This document shows positions 43,760 to 52,696 of a DNA stretch of 64,000 bases, one piece after another (the stretch's first letter is position 1; every line of letters begins with the position of its first letter). Origin of the DNA: Ignavibacteriales bacterium (lineage in GTDB: Bacteria > Bacteroidota > Ignavibacteria > Ignavibacteriales > SURF-24); contig JAPLFH010000033.1 of assembly GCA_026390815.1 (NCBI GenBank), positions 1 through 64,000 on the forward strand, in the 5' to 3' direction. The notes beneath the pieces were generated by a model. It saw nothing but the letters and a program-made list of their open reading frames with translations. It did not search any database and was not told the origin of the DNA. The position numbers and the translations under genes are program-made.

Positions 43760-44790
43760 TAGACAAAGTTTTAATTCCAGATTCTGATTTAAAACCCTGG
43801 TTAACAGGTGATGACCTTGGCAGTAAAACCAAAGCTCTTCTTGCACATCAGAAAGAGAACTGGCAGCTTTGTGCCAACGGTTATAAAAGTTTAGATAGTG
43901 TGGAAGTACGATCATTTGAGTTTGACGGATTTATTATTAAAGTACAGTTTAACCCGGGGCGGATCATTTCATCATCAGCAAAGGTTGATGAAAAATCCAT
44001 TAAGGAAAGGAAGTGTTTCCTTTGTTTTAATAATTTACCACCAGAACAACGTGGAATACTTTACAGGAATAATTACCTTATTCTTTGTAATCCTTATCCA
44101 ATCTTTAACGAGCATTTTACATTACCAAATATAGAACATCTGCCACAGGCAATTGATGATTCCTTTGCTGAGCTTTTAAGTTTTAGTAAAGAACTTGGTA
44201 AGTATTACACCGTTTTCTATAACGGACCCAAATGCGGTGCTTCTGCTCCGGATCATTTACATTTTCAGGCAGGTAATAAATTTTTTATGCCGATCGACAA
44301 AGAATATGAATCAATAAAAAGTAAACTTGGTAACAAGATTATTGAAGAAGAAAATCTTGCAGTTTACGCAGTTGATAAATATTTACGCCGGTTTATCTCT
44401 CTGGAATCGAGCAGCAAAGAAATCCTTGTAAAAGCCTTTGAAACATTTTACAATATTTACGAAAAGATTTCTGCTCCGGGTGAAGAACCGATGATGAACA
44501 TTCTTTCTACTTACGAAAGTGAAAAATGGAAAGTCATTATATTCCCGCGCGCCAAACATCGTCCTTCTTATTACTTTGCAGAAGGTGATGAGAATATACT
44601 TCTTAGTCCCGCTGGGGTAGATTTGGGAGGCACCCTAATAACTCCGCTTGAAAAAGATTTTAAAAAGATAACCAAAGACCAGGTAATTGATATCTTCCGT
44701 CAGGTAACTGTTACTACAGAATTTTTTGAATTCATTAAAAAAAGCTTGAAGGCTGAAATTACTTCCACTACAAGTGAAAGTGTAAAATAA
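43756..44790 (+). CDS. DUF4922 protein, HIT-like nucleotidyl/phosphorylase fold
   Basis: A 344-residue protein. It has the CxxC zinc-type pair in KCFLCFNNLPPEQRG and the HIT/GalT-like active-site motif GASAPDHLHFQAG (H-x-H-x-Q), with NPYPIFNEHFTLPN upstream. This is the pattern of DUF4922, related to Ap4A phosphorylase / GDP-hexose phosphorylase-type enzymes. It is translationally coupled (4 bp overlap) to the glycosyltransferase, so it may supply or recycle the nucleotide sugar used there. The substrate is unknown. The SD for the following barrel gene lies 15 bp after its stop. Confidence 0.75.
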   Translation: MIDKVLIPDSDLKPWLTGDDLGSKTKALLAHQKENWQLCANGYKSLDSVEVRSFEFDGFIIKVQFNPGRIISSSAKVDEKSIKERKCFLCFNNLPPEQRGILYRNNYLILCNPYPIFNEHFTLPNIEHLPQAIDDSFAELLSFSKELGKYYTVFYNGPKCGASAPDHLHFQAGNKFFMPIDKEYESIKSKLGNKIIEEENLAVYAVDKYLRRFISLESSSKEILVKAFETFYNIYEKISAPGEEPMMNILSTYESEKWKVIIFPRAKHRPSYYFAEGDENILLSPAGVDLGGTLITPLEKDFKKITKDQVIDIFRQVTVTTEFFEFIKKSLKAEITSTTSESVK

Positions 44791-44804
44791 TAAGGAAACC
44801 AAAA

Positions 44805-45434
44805 ATGAAAAAGAACATTGCGTTTGTCTTCCTGCTTTTAATTATTGTTTCTTCTTCTTTGAACGCACAATTGGTAAGAAGCTATGGTTTTAAAATTGGC
44901 GGCAATCTTGCAAAGCAGGATTTTAATTATGCCTCAAATCTTTCAATTGATTTGAAAACAGATAACCGTTTTGGATTAAACGTTGGGGCTTTCATCGAGT
45001 TTCTTGATCTGCCGGTAGCAAGCATTATTGCAGAGGTTGATTACACACAGAAGGGGATGAAATATACATCTACTGTAAGAACCACCGAACATCCAGAAGG
45101 AATAGGAACAACGACTGTAAATAACAGAATTGATTATTTATCGATCCTCTTACTCGGCAAAGTAAGATATAACCTCATTCTTTTTTCTCCTTATTTACTT
45201 GCCGGACCAAGAGTAGATATTGAGATAAACAAAAATATTGATAAAAATTACGATGAAGTTTACAAAGATTTCAAGAAAGGAAATTTTGGATTAACATTTG
45301 GGATTGGAACAGAAATAATTAAAATGCTGCTTGCAGAAATCCGCTACAATGTTGATTTAACGGATGCATATTCCACTGCGAATCTGAAAGTTAAAAACCA
45401 ATCAATTGATTTTTTGGTTGGTATAATGTTATAA
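44805..45434 (+). CDS. PorT-family outer-membrane beta-barrel protein
   Basis: A 209-residue exported protein with a signal peptide ending LNAQ and alternating amphipathic strands. It starts with YGFKIGGNLAKQDF and ends in VGIML, as expected of an 8-strand barrel of the PorT/OmpA-like type common in Bacteroidetes. The repeated 'FGLNVGAFIEF' and 'FGLTFGIGTE' strands fit. It lies 14 bp downstream of DUF4922 on the same strand. The function is structural or transport-related and otherwise unknown. Confidence 0.85.
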   Translation: MKKNIAFVFLLLIIVSSSLNAQLVRSYGFKIGGNLAKQDFNYASNLSIDLKTDNRFGLNVGAFIEFLDLPVASIIAEVDYTQKGMKYTSTVRTTEHPEGIGTTTVNNRIDYLSILLLGKVRYNLILFSPYLLAGPRVDIEINKNIDKNYDEVYKDFKKGNFGLTFGIGTEIIKMLLAEIRYNVDLTDAYSTANLKVKNQSIDFLVGIML

Positions 45435-45452
45435 TGGAAAGAAATTATTTTA

Positions 45453-45492
45453 GGGAATTGCTGAACAGTGGAAGCGATTCCCCATTTTTTTT
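45453..45492. terminator. Rho-independent terminator after the barrel gene
   Basis: GGGAATTGCT pairs with AGCGATTCCC (one T.G pair) around a 9-base loop, followed on the plus strand by CATTTTTTTT. It separates convergent genes and touches the stop of the SpoIIE gene. Confidence 0.75.
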
Positions 45493-47039
45493 CAATCAAC
45501 TTTAACTACAATCAAGCTGATATCATCTTCAAAATTTCCGCTGGTAAATGTGGTAATTCCTTCTTTTATTTTTTCAAGCAGGTTTTCTTCTGGTTTTAAG
45601 CCAGCCACAAGCAATTCAAATCTTTCAGCACCAAAAGGTTCTTTTAACTGATTACGTGATTCAGTTATTCCATCCGTATTAAGAATTAAATGATCACCTT
45701 CGTTAAAATTAATGCTGATATCTTCATAATCGCCGTTTGCAGAAAATCCAAGCAGCATTCCCCGCGATTGAATTTGTTCAACTTTATTTGCCAGAGAATT
45801 TTTATAAACAAGCGGAAGATCCCCCGCTCCTGCATATTTAGCGGTTTTATTTTTCCTGTTTAAAACAACAATGGAAAGTGTTGCAAACACTTCAGAAACT
45901 TTTGCATCCTGGTAAACTGAATCATTTATTTTTTGCAATAATACACTTGGAGTAAATTCATTGGCAGATTGCAGAACAACACGGATTGCGCTCCGTACAT
46001 AACCGGCATAAGCAAAAGCAAAATACCAGGCGCCCCATTTTTTACCCATTACATCGCCAAGTACAATAACCAGGTTGTCTGGATCTAATTGAAAGTAATC
46101 AATAAAATCTCCGCCTGGAATTCCTTTAAACGGCTCATGCCAATGTTTTATTTTAAAACCTTCAAACTCAGGGAAATCATCTGGAACTACTTTAGCGCGG
46201 AAAGAATCAGCCGCAAGATGGATTTCCGAAACCATTTTCTTTCTTTCTTTATCCAGGCTTTTTAGAATGGCAGAAACTTTTGCTATAACAACACGCGGAC
46301 CGGAAGTTTTAATAATATAATCTTCTATCTCAAGATCGAAACCTTCAAGTATATCGCTTTCTTCACCTTTGGCGGTTAGAAAAACAAATGGTATTTCTCT
46401 CATAGAGGCATCATCAAGTAAAATTCTGCGAAACTGGTAACCATCCATTTCGGGCATCATAATATCGCATACAATAATATCTGGCAGAAACGATTTAACA
46501 GCACCAAGCGCTTCTTTACCGCTGTTGGCAACTTTTACATTAAATCCAGCTTTGGTCAAATTATATTCAAAAAGTCTTGATAGTTTCATGTCATCATCAA
46601 CTAACAGAACTTTGTTTGCCTCCTGTGTAAAACTTTTTCCACCTTCTGTTTTTTCTATGAAAGCTTTATAGATGTCGCTTCTTTTTAGTAATGATTTAAC
46701 TTTGAAAATTAATTCATTCTCATCGATGGGGAAATCTAGGAATTCTTCTGCGCCACCGGTTATTAAAGTGGCTTCATTTATTTTTTCATTTTCCTGTAGA
46801 ATGAAAAGAAAAGGTAAATGCTGATATTTCTCTTTCCTTACTTCAGCAAATTCATCGTAACCAAAGTGATAATCTGTAATTGCCAAATCGAATGAGTCCG
46901 CAGATTTTAAATCGAAAGCTTCTTTATAGATGCTCTTAATTTCAAGTTGATATTCTTCCGTACTTAAATATTGTTTAAGCCGATTAATAACATAATCATT
47001 AGAGTGAATAACTAATAGTTTTCTTATGTTTGTTCCCAT
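45492..47039 (-). CDS. Two-receiver SpoIIE/RsbU-type PP2C phosphatase
   Basis: A 515-residue three-domain protein. Residues 7-118 form a degenerate receiver with its Asp in LAITDYHF. Residues 145-262 form a full receiver: LVDDDMK, IIVCDIMMPEMDGYQ, VFLTAKGE. The C-terminal SpoIIE phosphatase begins at about 290, with PGGDFIDYFQLD, VLGDVMGKKWGA, and LNTDGITESRNQ providing metal aspartates. It should dephosphorylate a STAS anti-anti-sigma factor when activated by phosphorylation. The STAS gene lies just upstream. The ATG at 47039 follows a GTG in frame; both are possible. Confidence 0.9.
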   Translation of the reverse strand: MGTNIRKLLVIHSNDYVINRLKQYLSTEEYQLEIKSIYKEAFDLKSADSFDLAITDYHFGYDEFAEVRKEKYQHLPFLFILQENEKINEATLITGGAEEFLDFPIDENELIFKVKSLLKRSDIYKAFIEKTEGGKSFTQEANKVLLVDDDMKLSRLFEYNLTKAGFNVKVANSGKEALGAVKSFLPDIIVCDIMMPEMDGYQFRRILLDDASMREIPFVFLTAKGEESDILEGFDLEIEDYIIKTSGPRVVIAKVSAILKSLDKERKKMVSEIHLAADSFRAKVVPDDFPEFEGFKIKHWHEPFKGIPGGDFIDYFQLDPDNLVIVLGDVMGKKWGAWYFAFAYAGYVRSAIRVVLQSANEFTPSVLLQKINDSVYQDAKVSEVFATLSIVVLNRKNKTAKYAGAGDLPLVYKNSLANKVEQIQSRGMLLGFSANGDYEDISINFNEGDHLILNTDGITESRNQLKEPFGAERFELLVAGLKPEENLLEKIKEGITTFTSGNFEDDISLIVVKVD

Positions 47040-47079
47040 CACAGTATATAAAATTTATAAATCATGCTTTTAAATTGAT

Positions 47080-47421
47080 TTAGCCGATATAACTTTTTAT
47101 TGCATCATCTTTAGTTGGAAATGTTTCAAACACACGGAACATTCGAGTAAGTTCGAACATGGAGTGAACGGCAGGTTGAAAACCAACCAACTTCAAATCG
47201 CCGCCAAGTGCGGTTACTTTTTTAAGTGAAACTACCAAAGCACCAAGAAAAGTTGAGTCGATGAATTCACATTGAGTTAGATCCACGATCAAATGTCTTG
47301 AACCTTCTTCGATATCTTTAACCAGAATTTTTTTAAAATCTTCCGCTTCTTTTAACGTTGCTCTATCAAGGTTAACAACCTGCACGTTAACGGAACCATA
47401 TTTTTCTTTGATAAAATCCAT
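47080..47421 (-). CDS. STAS-domain anti-sigma factor antagonist
   Basis: A 113-residue single STAS domain of the SpoIIAA/RsbV type. The phosphorylatable serine motif is CEFIDSTFLGALV, with the Asp-Ser-Thr typical of the site. In partner switching, the unphosphorylated form releases a sigma factor from its anti-sigma kinase. The cognate phosphatase is the next gene. No anti-sigma kinase is visible in the window, so the downstream target may be elsewhere or a different protein. It belongs to the same minus-strand run as the kinase and NtrC-type regulator. Confidence 0.92.
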   Translation of the reverse strand: MDFIKEKYGSVNVQVVNLDRATLKEAEDFKKILVKDIEEGSRHLIVDLTQCEFIDSTFLGALVVSLKKVTALGGDLKLVGFQPAVHSMFELTRMFRVFETFPTKDDAIKSYIG

Positions 47422-47511
47422 TTATTACTCCGTAAATTTTATAACCAGTTTGATTGATGATTTATTAATATTCATCATTGAACATTTAAACGAACATATT
47501 ATAAAAGCTAA

Positions 47512-48894
47512 TCATTCCTTTGTTTCATTTTCAATTTTATACCTAACCATTAATCTGTAAAATGTAGCCCGCCCAATATGTAATCTCTTTGCCGATTCCA
47601 GTATATTTCCGCCGGTAACTTTAATGGCATGCTTAAGCGCTTCCTGTTTAAGTCTTTCAAAAGGAATAATTGTATCATCGCTAAACAATGTACCGGATAT
47701 TTCTGGTGAAAGCGATCCATCAGCAGAGCGGATATAATTTGGTATTACATCAACATCTATGGAGTCATATTCACTCAGAATAATACAGCGTTCAATTGTA
47801 TTTTCCAATTCCCTTACGTTGCCGGGCCAATTATAATCGTAAATATATTTTAATGCTTTCTTAGTAAATCCAATAATATTCCGGTTTAATTTTTTATTTG
47901 CCTGACTTATAAAATGATCTGCCAGAACAAGAATGTCACCTTTTCTTTCTCTTAAATTTGGGATATAAATGGGAAAGGAATTCAATCTGTAATATAAATC
48001 TTCTCTAAATTCTTTTGTATCAACAGCAACTTTAAGATCTTTGTTGGTTGCCGAAATAATTCTTACATCAGTTTTAATTACCTCAGTTCCACCAACTCTT
48101 TCAAATTCCTTATTTTGAATTACGCGTAGTAATTTTGCCTGAAGAGCCATATGTAATTCACCAACTTCATCAAGAAAGATAGTTCCTTCCTTTGCCACTT
48201 CAAATTTACCTATCTTCCTTTGGTATGCACCGGTAAAGGAGCCTTTCTCGTGTCCAAATAATTCGCTTTCTAAAAGTTCGCGTGGAATGGAGGCACAGTT
48301 AACCACAACAAATGGTTTCTCTTTTCTAATTCCATTATAATGAATTGCGCGGGCAATCAGTTCTTTTCCGGTTCCGCTTTCACCATGGATTAGCACGGTA
48401 ATATCATTATTCAGCACTTTAGAAACCATCTTAAATACATCCTGCATTTTTTTATCAGCAGAAACCAGGTTATCAAAACCGTACTCCTTCTTAACATTTT
48501 CTTTAAGCAGTTTCAATTCCCTTTGAAGATCATAGTTCTTAATTGAATTTTTAATTGCCGGTTCCAGCCGCTGGACGTCTATCGGTTTGGGAAAATAATC
48601 GAAAGCACCTAAACGGAGTGCTTCTACAGCAACTTCAATGCTTCCCTGGGCAGAAAGCATTATCACGGGTAAATGTTCATCTTGGCGTTTTAATTTTTTA
48701 AGAATTTCAATTCCATCGATATCCGGCAGCATAATATCGAGCAGTACAAGATCTGGATTGAGGGATAATTTTTTTAACATCCCTTCGCCATTTTCAAAAA
48801 CCTCAATTTGATATTTCCATTTGTCTCTTACCCAGTGCGATAATAACCTGGCGATGGATTTTTCATCATCAACTATGAATACTAATTTTTCCAA
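47512..48894 (-). CDS. NtrC-type sigma-54-dependent response regulator
   Basis: A 460-residue activator. The receiver domain (2-120) has the phospho-Asp in LVLLDIMLPDIDG and the Lys in FPKPID. The AAA domain (about 140-370) has Walker A GESGTGKELIARAIH, the sigma-54 contact loop GSFTGAYQ, and FLDEVGELH. The C-terminal Fis-type helix-turn-helix is at about 425-455 (GNILESAKRLHIGRATFYR). It activates sigma-54 promoters when phosphorylated. The PAS histidine kinase ends 7 bp upstream on the same strand and is almost certainly the partner. Confidence 0.95.
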   Translation of the reverse strand: MEKLVFIVDDEKSIARLLSHWVRDKWKYQIEVFENGEGMLKKLSLNPDLVLLDIMLPDIDGIEILKKLKRQDEHLPVIMLSAQGSIEVAVEALRLGAFDYFPKPIDVQRLEPAIKNSIKNYDLQRELKLLKENVKKEYGFDNLVSADKKMQDVFKMVSKVLNNDITVLIHGESGTGKELIARAIHYNGIRKEKPFVVVNCASIPRELLESELFGHEKGSFTGAYQRKIGKFEVAKEGTIFLDEVGELHMALQAKLLRVIQNKEFERVGGTEVIKTDVRIISATNKDLKVAVDTKEFREDLYYRLNSFPIYIPNLRERKGDILVLADHFISQANKKLNRNIIGFTKKALKYIYDYNWPGNVRELENTIERCIILSEYDSIDVDVIPNYIRSADGSLSPEISGTLFSDDTIIPFERLKQEALKHAIKVTGGNILESAKRLHIGRATFYRLMVRYKIENETKE

Positions 48895-48901
48895 TTGACC
48901 C

Positions 48902-50818
48902 TCATAATTTTGTTTCTACCATTTTAGGAAGTTTAACAATAAAAGTTGTTCCTTTAGTAACTTCACTTAGTACTGTAATTAATCCTTTGTGAAGATCGAT
49001 TATTTGTTTTACCAATCCCAAGCCAATTCCGGTGCCGGTGCTTAAGGTGCCGGGATTTTCAACTTTAAAAAACTTCTGGAATATGCGTTCCAGATCTTTT
49101 TCTAAAATTCCAATTCCAGTATCGGTAATAATTATTTCAAATTCTTTATTAAATTCTTGCCCAATCACAGATACTCTGCCATCGCGGTCTGTAAATTTAA
49201 GGGCATTTGAAATTAAATGATAATAAACCTGTCCAATCCGTTCTTTATCTCCGAACAAATAAATATCTTTATCTGGTATATCCGTTGTGAATATAATACC
49301 TTTTTCATCTGCCGCCGCTTTTGCTTTGGTTACTATCTCTGTTAACAGTTCTGTTGCATTAAATTTAGTTTTAAGCAAGTCCATTTTACCGGCTTCTATT
49401 TTTGCAAAATCCAGGAAGTCGTTTATTAGCCGTGCTAATCGCTTCCCTTCACTAAGAATGATATCGTTGAATTCCATTACCATTTCTTTGGGAAGATCGG
49501 GATCGGCGCTTATCGTTTCTGAAAACCCAACAATGGAGGATAGCGGAGTTCTAAGTTCGTGAGAAATGTTGGATATAAACTCACTCTTTAATTTATTAAC
49601 TTCTTCAAGTACAGAAACCTGTTGTTTGGCTCTGTCTCGTTCAACAGATATTAATCTATTTGCTTCTATTAGTTTTGCGTTTAGTTGTTGAAGTTTTTCC
49701 TCAACTTTGCGTCGTTCAGTAATATCTCTTCCGATACCAAGCATTCCGATAATTTCATCTGCTAACTTTATTGGTCTACCCTGAATTTCAAAAACAATGT
49801 CTTTATTCAATTTGTCTACTAAAGTTGCTTCAAAGGAAATTCTTTTATCTGATTTTAAGATTTGCTGGAAAGCGATTGCAATATCTGCTTTATTATTTTC
49901 GTTAACAAATTCAAGAAAATGTTTGCTAATCATTTCTTCCGGTGAATAGCCTAACGCAAGAGCACAATAAGAATTTACTGTTATAAAGTATCCATAACTA
50001 TCAAGATTAAAAATAAGATCATTTGCTGTTTCAATTAAGAGCCGAAATCTTTGCTCCGATTTTTCAAGTTCAAGTTTGGCTGTTGTTTCTTTAGTTATGT
50101 CGCTTAGAACTCCATCAATTTTTATAACAGTTCCATCCTGGTGTACTGGAAATCCCGAGTTTCTTATAAAATGTTGTTTTCCCCATTTGTCTTTTATCTG
50201 GTACTCAACGGTGGCAGAATTTCCTTTCCTTAGTTCTCTTACAAAGCCCTTAAATTTTACTAAATCATTCCGGTTAATTTGTCTTACAATCAACCTGGGA
50301 TTATGGAGTAGATCTTGCGGTGTAAATCCCAGCATTTTTACAACGGCTTCTGTAATAAAAATGAATTTGCTGCCATCCGGTGGTGTAGAATATAGAACGG
50401 CTTCGATGTTCTTGGTTGTATCCTTAAGAGAATTCTCCAGAAATGATTCATCTATTGTATTCTCGAATGTATTGAATATTTCTGTAACTTCACCATCAGT
50501 ATTAACCAGTGGAAATGAATTAACGTTGAACAAAACAGATTCATCTTTTTCGGTTAAGCATCTAATCCTTCTGTTATAAACAGGGTTACCGTTCTTTACT
50601 ATATCGGGAGCATAAAAGCATTTTTTTGCATTTAAAAGAAGTTTAACATTGGAAATTTCTGAAGTTTGTTGGTTTAGGCTTGCCTGTGTAAAAACTAATT
50701 TTAATAATTCTTTTCCACGGGCATTTATTGCAAGAATATTTCCGTCTATATCGTTTATCAGGAGACCAATCCCTATTTCATTAAATATTGTTCCGAAATC
50801 TATGTCGTAATTTTTCAT
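48902..50818 (-). CDS. Soluble PAS-domain sensor histidine kinase
   Basis: A 638-residue kinase with no membrane segment. Three PAS-like domains occupy about 5-110 (GIGLLINDIDGNILAINARG), 128-245 (LYSTPPDGSKF) and 255-375 (ANDLIFNLDSYGYFITVNSY). A short coiled coil (about 375-410) leads to HisKA with the phospho-His in SNISHELRTPLSS, then the HATPase domain with the N-box NALKFTDRDG and GTGIGLGLVKQ. It senses a cytoplasmic cue. It is the first gene of the regulatory run of four and overlaps nothing, with 7 bp to the NtrC-type gene. Confidence 0.93.
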   Translation of the reverse strand: MKNYDIDFGTIFNEIGIGLLINDIDGNILAINARGKELLKLVFTQASLNQQTSEISNVKLLLNAKKCFYAPDIVKNGNPVYNRRIRCLTEKDESVLFNVNSFPLVNTDGEVTEIFNTFENTIDESFLENSLKDTTKNIEAVLYSTPPDGSKFIFITEAVVKMLGFTPQDLLHNPRLIVRQINRNDLVKFKGFVRELRKGNSATVEYQIKDKWGKQHFIRNSGFPVHQDGTVIKIDGVLSDITKETTAKLELEKSEQRFRLLIETANDLIFNLDSYGYFITVNSYCALALGYSPEEMISKHFLEFVNENNKADIAIAFQQILKSDKRISFEATLVDKLNKDIVFEIQGRPIKLADEIIGMLGIGRDITERRKVEEKLQQLNAKLIEANRLISVERDRAKQQVSVLEEVNKLKSEFISNISHELRTPLSSIVGFSETISADPDLPKEMVMEFNDIILSEGKRLARLINDFLDFAKIEAGKMDLLKTKFNATELLTEIVTKAKAAADEKGIIFTTDIPDKDIYLFGDKERIGQVYYHLISNALKFTDRDGRVSVIGQEFNKEFEIIITDTGIGILEKDLERIFQKFFKVENPGTLSTGTGIGLGLVKQIIDLHKGLITVLSEVTKGTTFIVKLPKMVETKL

Positions 50819-51361
50819 CAGGATAATCTGTACTTGTTTTATTGTACCAAGCTACTAATACTGTAAGAATTTGCTCACTAATCTAATAAAAAAAATTGTA
50901 AGAAATGACTGACAAAATAATTCTGCCGGATTTTTATCTTTTTAATTGAGCCACACATCTAAAGAAAATCTAAATTCGGGTTCTTTATAATAGGATTCAT
51001 TAATGTCAATTATGTTTAGAACAATCAAAAGTTAATTGTAAGCTTTCAAATTCCAAACACTGAATGGGTAAGATTAAAAATACAATTTGATGCTAGTAAA
51101 ATCGAATGTGGGAAAGGCGGTTGAGTTTAGGCGTTGATTGACTTTGAATTTTTGTTTTTTAATATTGTTGCAAAGTTTTAGAAAGATGTTTGATATTAAA
51201 CAAAGATTCTTTAAGTAGTACTATAAAATTTCGAATGATGTACAATTCCTTCTTTTCTTTTTACTTTGATGTGTATGTCAAAAGAAGAATTTCCATCTTC
51301 AAATCTTAGTTGCCAAAATACAGCAATAGTGCAATGATTTTTATAATTAGAGGAGTAGCAA
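50819..51361. other. Intergenic region before the FISUMP genes
   Basis: About 540 bp between divergent genes, AT-rich, with no credible ORF. It should hold the promoters of the kinase operon and of the FISUMP lipoprotein gene. TTAGAGGAG just before 51362 is a clear ribosome-binding site. No hairpin or repeat stood out. Confidence 0.5.
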
Positions 51362-52642
51362 ATGAAAAAGATTTTAATTCTAAATGTAATATTAGCATCA
51401 ACTTTAGTAATTTTTTTATTTCAAAATGGCTGTCAAAATGATTCTCTCTCTCCTCAACAGAACCGTAAACCCAAAATTGAAAGCTTATCAGCTAATCCAG
51501 CAACTATTGAGACAGAACAGCAAACCGCATTAACCTGCGTAGCCACAGATGCGGATGGAGATAATCTAACAATAACCTGGGCGTCGCAAGATGGTAGTTT
51601 TCCGAATGGCGACACAGGTATTTCTGTAAACTGGAAAGCATCTGTTGTAAAAGGCAGCTATGCAATTACAGCTACTGTTAGTGATGGAGAAGTAACGGTG
51701 ACTGATATAGTTACGGTTACAGTTCAAGACGGCAGCGCAAATTTGTCGCCAAATCCGCCATCCAATCCAAGTCCGGAAGATAATGCCACAAACCGACCAA
51801 AGGCTTTAACATTAAGCTGGACTTGTAATGATCCTGACGGAGATCCTTTAACTTATGATGTTTATTTTGGAACAAGCAGTAACCTAACTACAAAAGTTTC
51901 ATCAGATCAAACAGAAACAAGCATAACAAGAAATGGTCTTAACACCAACACTCCATATTACTGGAAGATAGTTGCAAAGGATAATCATAGTAACTTAACA
52001 CCCGGTCCTGTTTGGAAGTTTACGACAACCCCTGGGGGAACTGTAGGATCAATTTGTCCTGGCTTACCAACTGTAATTGATTCGCGCAACGGCAAAGTAT
52101 ACAACACTGTAAAAATTGGCAATCAATGCTGGTTAAAAGAAAATCTTGATATTGGAACCAGAATAGATGGAAGCAAGGAACAAACTAATAATAGTACAAT
52201 TGAAAAGTATTGCTATGATAATCTCGAATCTAATTGTAATACATATGGAGGGCTGTACCAATGGAATGAAGCAATGGCGTACAGCAAAACACCAAGCATA
52301 CAGGGAATTTGCCCTGGTGGTTGGCACATACCAACAAAAGCAGAATTCGATACATTAGCAAGAGTAGTAAATAATGATGGTAACGCTTTAAAAGCATTAG
52401 GACAAGGAATTGCCCCAAATGGTGAAGGAACAAACACGAGCAGTTTTTCCGTTTTGTTGGCTGGCTACCGGTACGATGATGGTCACTTCTATAATTTAAG
52501 TGACGGCACGTACTTTTGGAGTTCGAATGAGATTGATGTTACATATGCCAGCTACCTGAACCTGATTGATTATGATAGTTATATGCACTTCCTGGCTGAT
52601 TACAAGGCTTACGGTTTTAGCATTCGGTGCGTTAAGGATTAG
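51362..52642 (+). CDS. FISUMP-domain lipoprotein with Ig/FN3-like repeats
   Basis: A 426-residue protein. A lipobox near residue 23 (FQNGC) follows a hydrophobic leader, so it is probably a surface lipoprotein. An Ig/PKD-like domain covers about 38-122 (PKIESLSANPATIETEQQT). A fibronectin-III-like domain covers about 133-222 (YDVYFGTSSNLTT). The C-terminal 180 residues are a FISUMP domain, with CWLKENLDIGTRIDG, YGGLYQWNEAM, CPGGWHIPTKAEF and the terminal SIRCVKD; paired cysteines suggest disulfides. The role is unknown, probably binding. A near-copy of the FISUMP domain follows in the next gene. Confidence 0.85.
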   Translation: MKKILILNVILASTLVIFLFQNGCQNDSLSPQQNRKPKIESLSANPATIETEQQTALTCVATDADGDNLTITWASQDGSFPNGDTGISVNWKASVVKGSYAITATVSDGEVTVTDIVTVTVQDGSANLSPNPPSNPSPEDNATNRPKALTLSWTCNDPDGDPLTYDVYFGTSSNLTTKVSSDQTETSITRNGLNTNTPYYWKIVAKDNHSNLTPGPVWKFTTTPGGTVGSICPGLPTVIDSRNGKVYNTVKIGNQCWLKENLDIGTRIDGSKEQTNNSTIEKYCYDNLESNCNTYGGLYQWNEAMAYSKTPSIQGICPGGWHIPTKAEFDTLARVVNNDGNALKALGQGIAPNGEGTNTSSFSVLLAGYRYDDGHFYNLSDGTYFWSSNEIDVTYASYLNLIDYDSYMHFLADYKAYGFSIRCVKD

Positions 52643-52696
52643 CATCAAAATACAGCAAGAGTATTTTGATTATTATAAATAAAGTGGACGACACAA

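Noticed and set aside
50076-50579. 167-codon plus-strand ORF over the PAS kinase
   Set aside because: Antisense to clear PAS domains; serine-rich, with no start signal.
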